From Moraxella sp. (GTDB lineage Bacteria; Pseudomonadota; Gammaproteobacteria; Pseudomonadales; Moraxellaceae): 64,000 nt of DNA. Position numbers and translations under genes: made by a program. The notes beneath the pieces are model-generated. The model was not told where the DNA came from, did no database searches, and saw only the letters and a list, made by a program, of their open reading frames with translations. Below, piece after piece: positions 1 through 9,108 of this stretch (its first letter is position 1; every line of letters starts with the position of its first letter). The stretch is from NCBI GenBank assembly GCA_030525825.1, contig JAUNDZ010000008.1, forward strand, positions 1-64,000, written 5' to 3'.

Positions 1-657
1 CAAGAAGTTCAAAATTTCTCCCGTAGCCAAATTTTGCACCATGATGGTAACATCGCACCTGCCACACCTGCCATCATACCAAACAGCGAGCCAAACACCG
101 CAGACAGTGCAGCCCATCGAGAGCAGCCGCCCATATCAGCCAGTCCAGCTAAGATGGAGCAGGGCAATCTGCCTGCCAACAAAGCCGCTCTTATCCAAAA
201 ACTGCACGCCCCACAGATTGAGCTGACAGGCGAATGGGATGCTCAAAAATGGGATTATTGGCTATTTTTGGCACGCCAAGAAGGCATTTTTGATAATGAT
301 GAGCTGGCTTTATTGCATCACAGCCGCATGATGGGCAGTATTGACGGTGTGAGTACATTATATGTTCCTAGTAATAACGCACAAGTCGATGTCAGTTTTG
401 CCACCGCCAAAGACAAAATCACTCAACATTTCCCAAACATACAGCTAAACAATGAGCTGCCCCCATTGAGCGATGATGACAAATCAAGCACACCACACAT
501 CTTACAAAAAGAACGAGAAGCCGATGTACTCATCGATGCTCAAAATCAGCTCATCCAAAGCCCAGTCGTACAGCAGCTGTGGCAGGGCGGCTTTATTCAA
601 AATGACGGCAGCCCCATCATCACAAGCACCAAGCTAACTTTGGATAACCCCACCTAG
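1..657 (+). CDS. dnaX: DNA polymerase III subunit gamma/tau, C-terminal part (partial)
   Basis: The reading frame is open from base 1, so this is the 3' part of a gene that begins outside the window. The stop is TAG at 655-657. The visible 218 residues start with a Pro/Ala/Gln-rich linker, then a segment with the pattern of the tau C-terminal domain (W..WLFLARQEG...ELALLHHSRM), and end in the typical tail where a charged helix runs into a PVVQQLW motif and a short acidic strand. In the family this domain binds the alpha polymerase subunit and joins the clamp loader to the replicase. The ATPase domain is not in view, so the call rests on the C-terminal pattern alone. No hairpin terminator follows. 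Confidence 0.7.
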   Translation, partial: QEVQNFSRSQILHHDGNIAPATPAIIPNSEPNTADSAAHREQPPISASPAKMEQGNLPANKAALIQKLHAPQIELTGEWDAQKWDYWLFLARQEGIFDNDELALLHHSRMMGSIDGVSTLYVPSNNAQVDVSFATAKDKITQHFPNIQLNNELPPLSDDDKSSTPHILQKEREADVLIDAQNQLIQSPVVQQLWQGGFIQNDGSPIITSTKLTLDNPT

Positions 658-681
658 TACATGAGAAATTTAGCAATCAAA

Positions 682-712
682 TTGGCATTTTATGGCGGTT
701 TTTTGTTATAAT
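682..712 (+). promoter_or_regulatory. Possible promoter for the LysR gene
   Basis: TTGGCA at 682-687 and a perfect TATAAT at 707-712 lie in the spacer before the LysR-type gene. The spacing is 19 bases, longer than the ideal 17. Inferred from consensus only. Confidence 0.4.
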
Positions 713-802
713 GTATTCTCATCGGTTAAAGTTTTATTTTAATGCGTAGGCACAATGTTGCCCATATGACTTGCCAATATTGATGACAAAAAAAGGGTGG
801 TT

Positions 803-1675
803 ATGTTAGATAATTTGCGTGGTATGGCGATTTTTGCCAGTGTGGTTCGTCATGGCTCGTTCAGCGGTGCTGCCAAAGAGCTGGGCATCACCACCAGTGC
901 GGTCAGCCAACAGATTCGCACGCTTGAAATGGATTTGGGCGTTACGCTCATGCACCGCTCCACTCGCAAACTTAGCCTAAGCGAAGCAGGGGAGAGCCTG
1001 TATCATGCCGCCTTGCAGATGATGAAAGCCGCCGAGCAAGGTAAAGAGAATGTGCTACATCTAAAAGACGAAATCTCAGGCAGCCTGCGTATCGCCACAT
1101 CGCCTGACATCGCCAGTAATTATCTGATCCCTGCTCTCAACTCATGGCTAAGAACACACGAAAATTTGGCACTCAACATCATCTGTCGTGGCGATGAGCT
1201 GGACATGATTGAAGACCGCATTGACTTTGCCTTATTGCTCGAAGAAAACCCACAAGGCATCAGCTTAACCAAAGTCAAGCAGCTGCTACTTGCATCGCCA
1301 AGCTACCTAGAAAAACACCCAACCATCAGCGTACCAAAAGACCTATCGACGCACGCTTTCATCGCCAATGACGAAAGACCCCAAGACAACCTTGAATTTC
1401 AAAAAGCTCATGATAAATTCAGCATCAAGGTTGCTTCACGCCTGATTAGCAATGACCAGACCATCGCTTTGGAGCTGGCATCGTCAGGCTATGGCATTGT
1501 CAAGGCAAGCGAGTTGGATGCCAAACCCTTTATTCTATCAGGAAAACTCACGCCTGTGCTGACCGAATACACGCTGCCCATGCTGACTTTAAGTGCGGTG
1601 GTCGTCTCCAAAGAGCAGCTGCCCATCAAAGCCAAACGATGCCTTGAAATTTTACTCGATTATTTTGGCAAATGA
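803..1675 (+). CDS. LysR-family transcriptional regulator
   Basis: A 290-residue protein of normal LysR length. Residues 1-60 form the winged helix-turn-helix (FSGAAKELGITTSAVSQQI is the recognition region). The rest is the periplasmic-binding-like effector domain, with the usual join near residue 90. I chose ATG 803 over GTG 797 because AAAGGG at 792-797 then sits 5 bases upstream and the protein starts at the normal LysR position. The closest type is the CrgA/DsdC-like group that often regulates a nearby gene or itself. No divergent partner is present: upstream is dnaX and downstream is a lipoprotein gene behind a terminator. Effector and targets cannot be told. Confidence 0.9.
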   Translation: MLDNLRGMAIFASVVRHGSFSGAAKELGITTSAVSQQIRTLEMDLGVTLMHRSTRKLSLSEAGESLYHAALQMMKAAEQGKENVLHLKDEISGSLRIATSPDIASNYLIPALNSWLRTHENLALNIICRGDELDMIEDRIDFALLLEENPQGISLTKVKQLLLASPSYLEKHPTISVPKDLSTHAFIANDERPQDNLEFQKAHDKFSIKVASRLISNDQTIALELASSGYGIVKASELDAKPFILSGKLTPVLTEYTLPMLTLSAVVVSKEQLPIKAKRCLEILLDYFGK

Positions 1676-1718
1676 TGGATGGCATCTGATGCGATGAGCC
1701 ATCAGCAGATGAGTGATG

Positions 1719-1747
1719 AGCCTTGTGAATAGCAAGGCTTATTTTTT
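1719..1747 (+). terminator. Terminator of the LysR gene
   Basis: A 7-bp perfect stem, AGCCTTG/CAAGGCT, with a 7-base loop, followed by TTATTTTTT. It lies 44 bases after the LysR stop. Confidence 0.75.
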
Positions 1748-1854
1748 ATGGTTTTTTCACAAAAAATTCATCAAATACACCAAAATAAGTCGCCCAGTGA
1801 GCAATTTTTTTAGTATAATGAATCTCATCATCAGTTTAGGAATAAGGATTATCA

Positions 1855-4248
1855 ATGAAACAGCCCGCCTTAAAACTTAGTGCCGCACTTATCAGTGCCA
1901 CCATGCTAAGTGCCTGCCAAAGCACTCCAAGTACCCAATACGACAGCCTAGCCAAAGCGAATTTGGCATACAGTCATACTCATGGCACCGCCCAAGAGCT
2001 GTTCAGCGATAACGCTCAATCGTCCGCCACCATCAATAAAAACACACTCATCAACGCCCTAACCAAGCACCTACAATCCGAGCGTTATTCTTTGACCACC
2101 ACACAGTCCAAGACCATGCCAGCGGTCGCCAAAGACAGCATCAATCACGGTGCCGACCCACTATTGACCAGCATCATCAAGACCTACGAATACCAAAACC
2201 AAGACAAGAGTCCGCCTGCCTATCGCTCATACGATGAGTATTTTGCAGAAGATGAGTTGCACCTACCGCTTTTGCGTTATGACGATGAGCTGTCAGGGCG
2301 TACCCCTGCTGGTGTCAGCACTCGGGGCGACACCCTTTATCCTGCCGAAGGTGATTTGCCTACCATGGGATACGACAGTCCAGATAGGGAGATGATTTAT
2401 GAGCTGCACTTAGGCATCGTTGGCGTCTCTTTATCTATAGATAGTCTGGTTAAGAATAATCCTACCATCACCACTCGTGATGCCAAAGTCAAAGAGCTGA
2501 TTAAAGAGCTAGACACCATCATCAAAAATTTTGACACCCAAAGTCAACCGCTGTTTGCCAAAGGTGGCTATATTGCCGAAGATTTGGCACACGCCAAAAG
2601 CTGTGCGATGATTTATAATACCACCATCAGACAGGCTCTGGCACCCAACCGCCAAATCAAATCTTATGCTGATGAGCAGTATGATTATTATGATTTGGTT
2701 TATACGAATTATAGCGACTGTCGCATGATAAGCACGATTAACAACGAGCTGTCGCCCAGCTATTATATTGCATTAGAAAGCAGCAAAGAAGAGCTTGATT
2801 TTGTGGTGCAAAAAAAGCAGTGCTACTTAAACCAATACCACGCCATACAGTCGCTACTTGCAAGCGGCAAGGGTTATCATACCGATGCACAGGCATTTGC
2901 ACAGCCCTACATTGACACCATCAACTGCATCGATGCCACCTTGCATGACCGATACAACGACTACACGCCCACACAGGTCAGCACGCTACCAGATGCGATG
3001 AAGCATAGTCTTTATCAATCTTACAATCCAGAGCCTACGACTGAACACGGTCCATTTCATCGCATTAAGACAGCGTTTGACGATTTTAAACGCATGAAAC
3101 AAGAAAGCCAATCTCAGCCCAGCCAGAACATCGGCAGCCATCTACCGACGGACAATCTACCGCCCATGTTTGCAGGTATGCTTAGTGCATTTCTTGACAA
3201 TATCAAACAAACCGATGGACAGATAGCCGCACAGAATCTGTATATCCACAGCAATAATGTCATCACCACGCTCAGCCATCATCAGCCACAATTACGCCAA
3301 ATCACGACGCTAGGCTCGCTTGACTTTTATTCACCGACGATGGAGCATTCATTGCAACTGCCCATGCAGCTTGATTTTAATCAATCCAAGCTAAAAGCCG
3401 ATGTATCTGCCATCTTGCCATTCATCGCCATTAGTATGCCAAAGCACGCACCACTACCCAGCGAGCTGCCTGCACAAGAGATGACTTTTACGCTGCCCAA
3501 CAACCTGCACCAGCATCTGCCCATGTCGGTCATTTATGATGCCATCAATCAAGGCGTGGTCGATGCCATCAAAGAGCTGGACGGTGAGAGCTTTACCGCA
3601 GTTGACATCTCCAATGACAAATTCGCCAAAAAACTAGGGGCAACTTCCGCCATCAAGGTGCATTATGACATGCACGGATTGGGCAATGTTTCAGGCGTCA
3701 TCATCAAGCACATCGGTCAAGCCCTAAAAGCTCATGTTGATGCCAATCCTGATGACTATGCTGATGGCAAAGCCGCCAACATCAAACAGGCGATTGACGA
3801 TTTGGCACTCATTAATGATGGCTATCACAGCCAAGATTTGGGCAATTTGATGCAGTTGATTGAGAGCGTATTTCCGATGAGCCTTAACCACACCCATTAT
3901 TTTTATCTAGACCGTCAAGGCAACATCATCGGCACACAACTTGTTCAATCAATGAATGAAACCTTGCAGAATTTACGCACAGAGTCCATCTCACAGACGC
4001 AATTTTCTAATAAGCCGTTTGCACATCCTTTGCAAGATAAATTTGCAAACAGTTTTAGTACCAATCAAGAGTTTGACGGCACAAGCTGGCTGATGAATGC
4101 CATTGAAGATGGCAAACTACAAAAACAAGCCGAAGAAGCACGCCAATCGTACGCATACGGTCAAGATGACGAGTATGAAACAGCAGTTGAAGCGGCAGAA
4201 GCAGCGGCAGCAACAGGCGAGTTTGATGAACAAAACCCAGCTTATTAA
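1855..4248 (+). CDS. Large lipoprotein of unknown function (797 aa)
   Basis: I do not recognise the family. The first 21 residues are a lipoprotein signal with lipobox LSAC, so the mature protein begins at Cys21 and should be membrane-anchored. SD AAGGA at 1844-1848 supports ATG 1855. The middle (roughly residues 180-400) is helical and has several Cys. Residues about 500-700 look beta-rich, including an LDGESFTAVD stretch that resembles LDGTHMRQVD in the next gene. The C-terminus is acidic and Ala/Glu-rich. The next lipoprotein gene begins 33 bases on, so the two are probably co-transcribed. Their order and shared pattern suggest a diverged tandem duplication, which is inference. Surface or periplasmic location is unknown. 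Confidence 0.8.
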   Translation: MKQPALKLSAALISATMLSACQSTPSTQYDSLAKANLAYSHTHGTAQELFSDNAQSSATINKNTLINALTKHLQSERYSLTTTQSKTMPAVAKDSINHGADPLLTSIIKTYEYQNQDKSPPAYRSYDEYFAEDELHLPLLRYDDELSGRTPAGVSTRGDTLYPAEGDLPTMGYDSPDREMIYELHLGIVGVSLSIDSLVKNNPTITTRDAKVKELIKELDTIIKNFDTQSQPLFAKGGYIAEDLAHAKSCAMIYNTTIRQALAPNRQIKSYADEQYDYYDLVYTNYSDCRMISTINNELSPSYYIALESSKEELDFVVQKKQCYLNQYHAIQSLLASGKGYHTDAQAFAQPYIDTINCIDATLHDRYNDYTPTQVSTLPDAMKHSLYQSYNPEPTTEHGPFHRIKTAFDDFKRMKQESQSQPSQNIGSHLPTDNLPPMFAGMLSAFLDNIKQTDGQIAAQNLYIHSNNVITTLSHHQPQLRQITTLGSLDFYSPTMEHSLQLPMQLDFNQSKLKADVSAILPFIAISMPKHAPLPSELPAQEMTFTLPNNLHQHLPMSVIYDAINQGVVDAIKELDGESFTAVDISNDKFAKKLGATSAIKVHYDMHGLGNVSGVIIKHIGQALKAHVDANPDDYADGKAANIKQAIDDLALINDGYHSQDLGNLMQLIESVFPMSLNHTHYFYLDRQGNIIGTQLVQSMNETLQNLRTESISQTQFSNKPFAHPLQDKFANSFSTNQEFDGTSWLMNAIEDGKLQKQAEEARQSYAYGQDDEYETAVEAAEAAAATGEFDEQNPAY

Positions 4249-4281
4249 GCAATGATACTAATGCACATTTAAGGACAACTT

Positions 4282-6018
4282 ATGAAAAAAAACAACTTAC
4301 TTCAATCAACTAAGCTCACACCCCTAGTGCTTGCACTGGGCGTGTTATTGACAGGTTGTGCCACCACACAGCACGCCACAAGCCCTCAACACATCAGCGA
4401 CCCAAAACAAACCCTGTCTGATGCTGTACAATCCCAGCTAAAATCATCCTTTGGCTATCAGACCACCGTCAGCGTATCTGTTCCAAAGAGTGATGATGTC
4501 GCCACAGACGCCACCCCAAGCTGCGAGCAAGAGCATGACGTCGCCTATATCGAACTGCTCAAATCCGCCAAAGATGACTACGCACGCATCGCAAGCGACA
4601 GCATCACCATCAAAGAAGCCTATCTGGCGTGCGTGAATGACAAAATGAGTGTCAATCAATACAAGCCGTTTGATTTTGAGAAATTTTATCAAGAGAATCG
4701 CTCCCTTGAATCAAGCGAACTTGAACAAAAATTCATCGATGAGCTGCACCAGCACGCCCTTAGCCAAAATGACGCACTCTCAATGAGTACGCCACAGCAT
4801 GACCCACAAGCCGCCAAAAAAGCCAAACTGCTTGATGAATATCTCATCAAACCCGCTAAGATTACCGTCAAAGGCAACTATCAGCCCTTGGCAGGGGTCA
4901 TCACCGCCATACCAGAAGCTCGTTATACCGCCAAAAATCTCAACTCCGCCATCAATCAGCCAATTTATATCGATCTAAAAAGCGGGGTCATGTATCTATG
5001 GGCGGACAACATCGGCTTGTTTCAAGGCATTGTATTAGATAAGGAGCTTGGCGACAAGTGGAAGGACAAATGGCTTGCCTTTTCTTTAAATGATGGCAGC
5101 CTACCCCCAGAATTTGCCAAAGACTTCATCAAATCGTATCTCAAAGCCAAAAAAGAGAGTTTTTTGGCTCTTGATGGTACGCACATGCGACAGGTGGACG
5201 CCCAAAGCGTGCTTGATTTGCCAAATTTTGCCAAAAATCTGGACGATAACACCCAGCAAATCATCACAAACAGCCAAACCATCATTCAAAACACCCCTGA
5301 CAACAAGAGTCTGGCATACAGTCGCTATGTCTTTGCCGATACGCTGTACAATGATCTGACCACCAAATATCCACAGCTTGCCGATGGCGAGATTTATCGT
5401 GAATATGACATCATCGATGGTGAAAGCCATGTCAATGTCAGCACGCCCATTCGTCAGACAGCAGAGCCATCAGACGATGCCGACACACCAACAACACCGC
5501 AAATAAACAGCCAAAAGTTCATCACGCTGATTTTAAATGTCCTAAAATCACAGGTCAATCAGTACTATCATGTCAAACTGCCCAATCAGGATGAATACAC
5601 CAAAGAACCACCTGTATGGCACTATGGCATCAATAATGGCAAAATCAGCTGGCTACATCATCGCACACGGTTCCAAATGGTTAATCAAATCAAGCATCTG
5701 ACCGCTAATAGCTCTAACGACCCCATCTATATAGATACGCTGACACTCATCGAGCCACGCACCAAACATGAGCTTGACCGCTTGCCGAGCCATGTACGCA
5801 CGCCAAATGCTGCCAATAGCATTGATGCTTTCGCTTATGGTAATGAATTTATTAAAAAATTTACGAACAACAATCCTTATCTACCCATCTCACCCAATGT
5901 CTTGTTAGGAACTCCTACAACTTTTAATGATTTGGACGGTGTTGATGACTTAGGTGATGAGTATGATTTAGACTTGGATAACTTGGATGAGAAAGACAGC
6001 CTAGATGAAGTACAATAA
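4282..6018 (+). CDS. Lipoprotein of unknown function, probable distant paralogue of the preceding gene (578 aa)
   Basis: The N-terminus is a lipoprotein signal with lipobox LTGC (Cys26). SD AAGGACA lies just before ATG 4282. An N-terminal region with a few Cys leads to a domain at about residues 190-310 that can be laid over residues ~500-610 of the preceding lipoprotein: a P..ID/LD strand, a sandwich-like stretch, then LDG....VD. The C-terminal tail is strongly acidic, with Asp/Leu/Glu repeats. No enzyme motif was seen. It shares a transcription unit with the preceding gene (33-base gap, no terminator between). Function unknown. Confidence 0.8.
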   Translation: MKKNNLLQSTKLTPLVLALGVLLTGCATTQHATSPQHISDPKQTLSDAVQSQLKSSFGYQTTVSVSVPKSDDVATDATPSCEQEHDVAYIELLKSAKDDYARIASDSITIKEAYLACVNDKMSVNQYKPFDFEKFYQENRSLESSELEQKFIDELHQHALSQNDALSMSTPQHDPQAAKKAKLLDEYLIKPAKITVKGNYQPLAGVITAIPEARYTAKNLNSAINQPIYIDLKSGVMYLWADNIGLFQGIVLDKELGDKWKDKWLAFSLNDGSLPPEFAKDFIKSYLKAKKESFLALDGTHMRQVDAQSVLDLPNFAKNLDDNTQQIITNSQTIIQNTPDNKSLAYSRYVFADTLYNDLTTKYPQLADGEIYREYDIIDGESHVNVSTPIRQTAEPSDDADTPTTPQINSQKFITLILNVLKSQVNQYYHVKLPNQDEYTKEPPVWHYGINNGKISWLHHRTRFQMVNQIKHLTANSSNDPIYIDTLTLIEPRTKHELDRLPSHVRTPNAANSIDAFAYGNEFIKKFTNNNPYLPISPNVLLGTPTTFNDLDGVDDLGDEYDLDLDNLDEKDSLDEVQ

Positions 6019-6021
6019 TAG

Positions 6022-6216
6022 ATGATGAAACAACGCAGATTCAAACGCAGGGCTCATCCCGCCAAATTGCGAGCCTATCGCTTGGTGCGTCATGCCACGC
6101 ACCAAAAAAAGCTGACCGCCAAACGCCGCCGGCTTTGGCGATTTGCCTGCACCAAGCTGGCACGCACATCGCAGGCACAAAAGCTTATGGCAGTGCATGA
6201 AAGTGATGGTTTATAA
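6022..6216 (+). CDS. Small very basic hypothetical protein (64 aa)
   Basis: A short frame beginning ATGATG three bases after the stop of the lipoprotein gene and ending just before the shared terminator. The product is very rich in Arg, Lys, Ala and His, with basic patches such as RRFKRRAHPAK and KRRRLWRF. That could mean nucleic-acid binding or chance composition. No good ribosome binding site precedes it, so it would depend on coupling to the upstream gene. The opposite strand is also open across this stretch, which weakens the case. Confidence 0.4.
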   Translation: MMKQRRFKRRAHPAKLRAYRLVRHATHQKKLTAKRRRLWRFACTKLARTSQAQKLMAVHESDGL

Positions 6217-6227
6217 ACACAGCCAAT

Positions 6228-6257
6228 AAAAAAGGGTGATGATTCGCCCTTTTTTTT
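6228..6257. terminator. Bidirectional terminator between the lipoprotein unit and accC
   Basis: A run of A, then GGGTGA, a 4-base loop and TCGCCC with a long T run. It is A-rich on one side and T-rich on the other, so it can end both the plus-strand lipoprotein unit and the minus-strand accBC unit. Confidence 0.85.
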
Positions 6258-6295
6258 ATTTGATTCAGCCCATTGTACAATCCCACAACTTCACA

Positions 6296-7648
6296 TCACT
6301 TCGCCTGTTTTGGTGTCAGTAGATGATTTTCTAAGTAGTGGATGTTTTGAGCTTCATTGACGAACGCTTCATCTTGCAAAATCACATCACGGTGCAAAGG
6401 AATGTTCGTCTTGATGCCTTCAATCACCAACTCATCGAGTGCGTGCAGCGTCTTGGCGACAGCTTGACGACGAGTCTGAGCATGGCAGATGAGCTTACCA
6501 ATCAAAGAGTCATAGTAGCTTGGAATGCTGTACCCTTGATACAGATGCGAATCAAAACGCACGCCAGAGCCACTTGGGGTAAACAGATTGTTGATTTTAC
6601 CAGGGCAGGGCATAAAAGTCTTTGGGTCTTCGGCATTGATACGGCATTCAATGGCATGACCACGAATAGTAATCTCGTCTTGATGATAAGACAGCCCATA
6701 ACCTGCGGCGATTTTTAATTGTTCAACCACAATGTCAATGCCTGTAATCATCTCTGTAACAGGATGCTCCACCTGCACACGAGTATTCATCTCAATAAAG
6801 AAAAACTGACCGTCTTCGTACAGAAATTCAAAAGTACCTGCACCACGATATTTGATTTGCTCGCAAGCACGCACACACGCATCCAAAATCGGCTGTCTGA
6901 TGTCATCAGGAATGCCTGGGGCAGGGGCTTCTTCTAGCACCTTTTGATGGCGGCGTTGTAGTGAGCAATCACGGTCAAACAGATGTAGGGCGTTGCCATT
7001 ACCATCGCCCAATACCTGCACTTCGACATGGCGTGGGTTCTTTAAGAATCGCTCCATGTACACCGTGTCGTCACCAAAGGCACTTTCTGCTTCGGCTTTG
7101 GCGGCTTGAACCTGATTAATGAGTTCTTCAAAGCGTTCTACCACACGCATACCACGACCACCGCCGCCAGCAGCAGCCTTGACGATGAGTGGAAAGCCGA
7201 TGTTTTTGGCTTGCTCTTCGGCATTGTGCAGGGTGATTGCTCCGACAGAACCTGGCACGGTTGGCACGCCTGCTTTTTTCATGGCGTTAATGGCAGAGAC
7301 TTTATTACCCATCAGGCGAATGTGGTCAGCGTGCGGACCGACAAAGGTCAAACCAGCTTCTTCGACTTTTTCGGCAAATTCGGCATTCTCGGACAAAAAG
7401 CCGTAGCCTGGATGAATGGCATCCGCACCAGTAACTTCGGCAGCCGACAGCAGGGCATTCATGTCCAGATAGCTTTGTGATGATGGGGCATTGCCAATAC
7501 AGACCGCTTCATCCACAAAACGCAAATGCATCAAATCCTTATCAGCAGTAGAATAAACACCCACGGTTGAGATGCCAAGCTGCTTACACGCTCGCACGAT
7601 ACGCAGGGCAATCTCACCACGGTTTGCAATCAATAATTTTTTAATCAT
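6296..7648 (-). CDS. accC: Acetyl-CoA carboxylase, biotin carboxylase subunit
   Basis: This 450-residue protein matches AccC in length. It carboxylates biotin on AccB with ATP and bicarbonate, the first half-reaction of malonyl-CoA synthesis in the cytoplasm. Visible marks are the N-terminal domain ([14 protein letters not shown]), the ATP-grasp glycine loop ([12 protein letters not shown] at about residue 160), the active-site stretch [14 protein letters not shown] at about 285-300, and the C-terminal domain. An SD (AGGTGAG) sits before the ATG, which follows the accB stop by 7 bases, so the two are translationally close. Carboxyltransferase genes accA and accD are not in the window. Confidence 0.97.
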   Translation of the reverse strand: MIKKLLIANRGEIALRIVRACKQLGISTVGVYSTADKDLMHLRFVDEAVCIGNAPSSQSYLDMNALLSAAEVTGADAIHPGYGFLSENAEFAEKVEEAGLTFVGPHADHIRLMGNKVSAINAMKKAGVPTVPGSVGAITLHNAEEQAKNIGFPLIVKAAAGGGGRGMRVVERFEELINQVQAAKAEAESAFGDDTVYMERFLKNPRHVEVQVLGDGNGNALHLFDRDCSLQRRHQKVLEEAPAPGIPDDIRQPILDACVRACEQIKYRGAGTFEFLYEDGQFFFIEMNTRVQVEHPVTEMITGIDIVVEQLKIAAGYGLSYHQDEITIRGHAIECRINAEDPKTFMPCPGKINNLFTPSGSGVRFDSHLYQGYSIPSYYDSLIGKLICHAQTRRQAVAKTLHALDELVIEGIKTNIPLHRDVILQDEAFVNEAQNIHYLENHLLTPKQAK

Positions 7649-7655
7649 CTCTCAC

Positions 7656-8081
7656 CTACGCTTTATAGCGGATAACAGGCTGACCAAATTGCACCACATC
7701 GGCATTATTTACCAAAATCTCTTCGATGATACCGCTTTGGGTGGCTTCTAGTGGGTTCATGATTTTCATGGCTTCGATGATGCCAAGTTGGTCGCCTGCT
7801 TGTACTTTTTGACCAACTTTTACAAACGGTGGATCATTTGGGCTTGGTGCGGAGTAGAACACACCGACCATCGGTGAAGTCTCAACCTTGCCGCTTGGCG
7901 TTTTTGCTGCCGCAGGGGCTGCTGTGGCAGCAGGGGCAGCGACCGCAGGGGCGGCAGCGATGGTCTGAACGGCTACATTACGCGTTAGATTGACATAATT
8001 GTCATCATGACCATACTCAAGATTGACCAAATCTTTTTCTTCCATTAAATCAATAAGTTCACGAATTTTTTTGATGTCCAT
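7656..8081 (-). CDS. accB: Biotin carboxyl carrier protein of acetyl-CoA carboxylase
   Basis: A 141-residue AccB. The N-terminal helix (MDIKKIRELIDLMEE) is followed by an Ala/Pro-rich linker and the biotinyl domain with EAMKIM, whose Lys (about residue 106) carries biotin. I start at ATG 8081 because AAGGTG then sits 7 bases away. The upstream in-frame GTG (8090) and ATG (8087) overlap or crowd that SD. First gene of an accB-accC unit. The 267-base AT-rich spacer upstream should carry its promoter. Confidence 0.96.
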   Translation of the reverse strand: MDIKKIRELIDLMEEKDLVNLEYGHDDNYVNLTRNVAVQTIAAAPAVAAPAATAAPAAAKTPSGKVETSPMVGVFYSAPSPNDPPFVKVGQKVQAGDQLGIIEAMKIMNPLEATQSGIIEEILVNNADVVQFGQPVIRYKA

Positions 8082-8348
8082 TGCCATCACCTTAATTTAA
8101 AGTTGAGATAGAATAAATAACACCTGTTTATTGTAACAAATTTTTTCAAAAACACCTAGTCAAAAACTTGGGGTGGTGTCATTTAATTTGAATAAATTGC
8201 CAAAAATAGGGCAAAATATACGCACAAAACAGATGGTTATAGTGTACATTCGTTTTATTTTATTGCAAGTGTTTTTTGTATATTTTTTGCCAATTCGTCT
8301 AAAAATCTGGTAATTTTTAGCAACAAATGGCATTTTTAGCCAGCCTTT

Positions 8349-8963
8349 TTACCAAGTAGGTACATCTTTTTCATCCTGCCAGCTTGGGCGTACCCACTTT
8401 GGCGAGTCTTGAAATTCAAACTTTGCCATCTGTTCAAACAGCTTGGCAGGGTCATCACTGACACAAAGTAGTGATAAATTCTGCTGTGGCATAAATCCTT
8501 CGTCGGCACATCGCTGCAAGGTGGTTAAGAATGGATCAAAAAAACCGTTCGTATTAAGCACACCGATTGGCTTGGCGTGTTGTTTTAATTGTAGTAGCGA
8601 CAGCACTTCGTACAGCTCTTCTAGCGTGCCAATGCCGCCTGCCATCGCAATAAAACCATCAGCAAGCTCAATCATCTTATATTTACGAGTTGCCATGTCT
8701 GCTGTTTCAATCAAAGTAGTCAGCCCCAGATGAGCGACTTCTTTTTGTTTTAAAAAGGTGGGGATAACGCCTGTTACTGTACCGCCATTTTCTAGGACGC
8801 TATCGGCAATCGTCCCCATCAGTCCGACATTGCCACCGCCATAGACCAGCTGTATGCCGTTCTCGGCAAGCGTCTTGCCCATGAGTTTGGCAGCTTCGTA
8901 ATATTTGGGCGTATTGCCAAAGTTTGAGCCGCAATACACCGTGATATTTTTTAAAATATTCAT
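8349..8963 (-). CDS. LOG-family protein (nucleoside 5'-monophosphate phosphoribohydrolase-like)
   Basis: This 204-residue Rossmann-like protein fits the LOG/TIGR00730 family, which cleaves ribose-5'-phosphate from nucleotides or cytokinin precursors. The start YCGSNFG and the nucleotide loop YGGGNVGLMG (about residue 41) are typical, as is the RK pair after MAT. The signature usually read PGGxGTxxE appears as AGGIGTLEE at residues 108-116, with Ala for Pro but the catalytic Glu kept. SD GGAG lies 5 bases before ATG 8963. It appears monocistronic, between accB and the exporter gene. The natural substrate in bacteria is unsettled. Confidence 0.9.
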   Translation of the reverse strand: MNILKNITVYCGSNFGNTPKYYEAAKLMGKTLAENGIQLVYGGGNVGLMGTIADSVLENGGTVTGVIPTFLKQKEVAHLGLTTLIETADMATRKYKMIELADGFIAMAGGIGTLEELYEVLSLLQLKQHAKPIGVLNTNGFFDPFLTTLQRCADEGFMPQQNLSLLCVSDDPAKLFEQMAKFEFQDSPKWVRPSWQDEKDVPTW

Positions 8964-9041
8964 TAATACTCCAATAAATCAAAAGTAAACAATATGCCAA
9001 AAGGACTTTAAAAAAATGGTATCAGTTTGATTAAAGTGGTA

Positions 9042-9060
9042 GGGGCAAATTTTTTGCCCC
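9042..9060. repeat. Inverted repeat, possible terminator of the DMT transporter gene
   Basis: GGGGCAAA and TTTGCCCC flank a 3-base T loop in the spacer 49 bases past the transporter stop. There is no T run after the stem on either strand, so termination is only suggested. Confidence 0.45.
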
Positions 9061-9108
9061 AATAGTTTCATACAAGTTCGTATCAATTATAGGCATGGTT
9101 GATAACCA

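Noticed and set aside
6338..7480. Several plus-strand frames opposite accC
   Set aside because: They are shadows of the accC coding sequence on the other strand.
7656..7980. Ala-rich accB linker as a repeat element
   Set aside because: The GC-rich repeats only encode the usual Ala/Pro linker of AccB.
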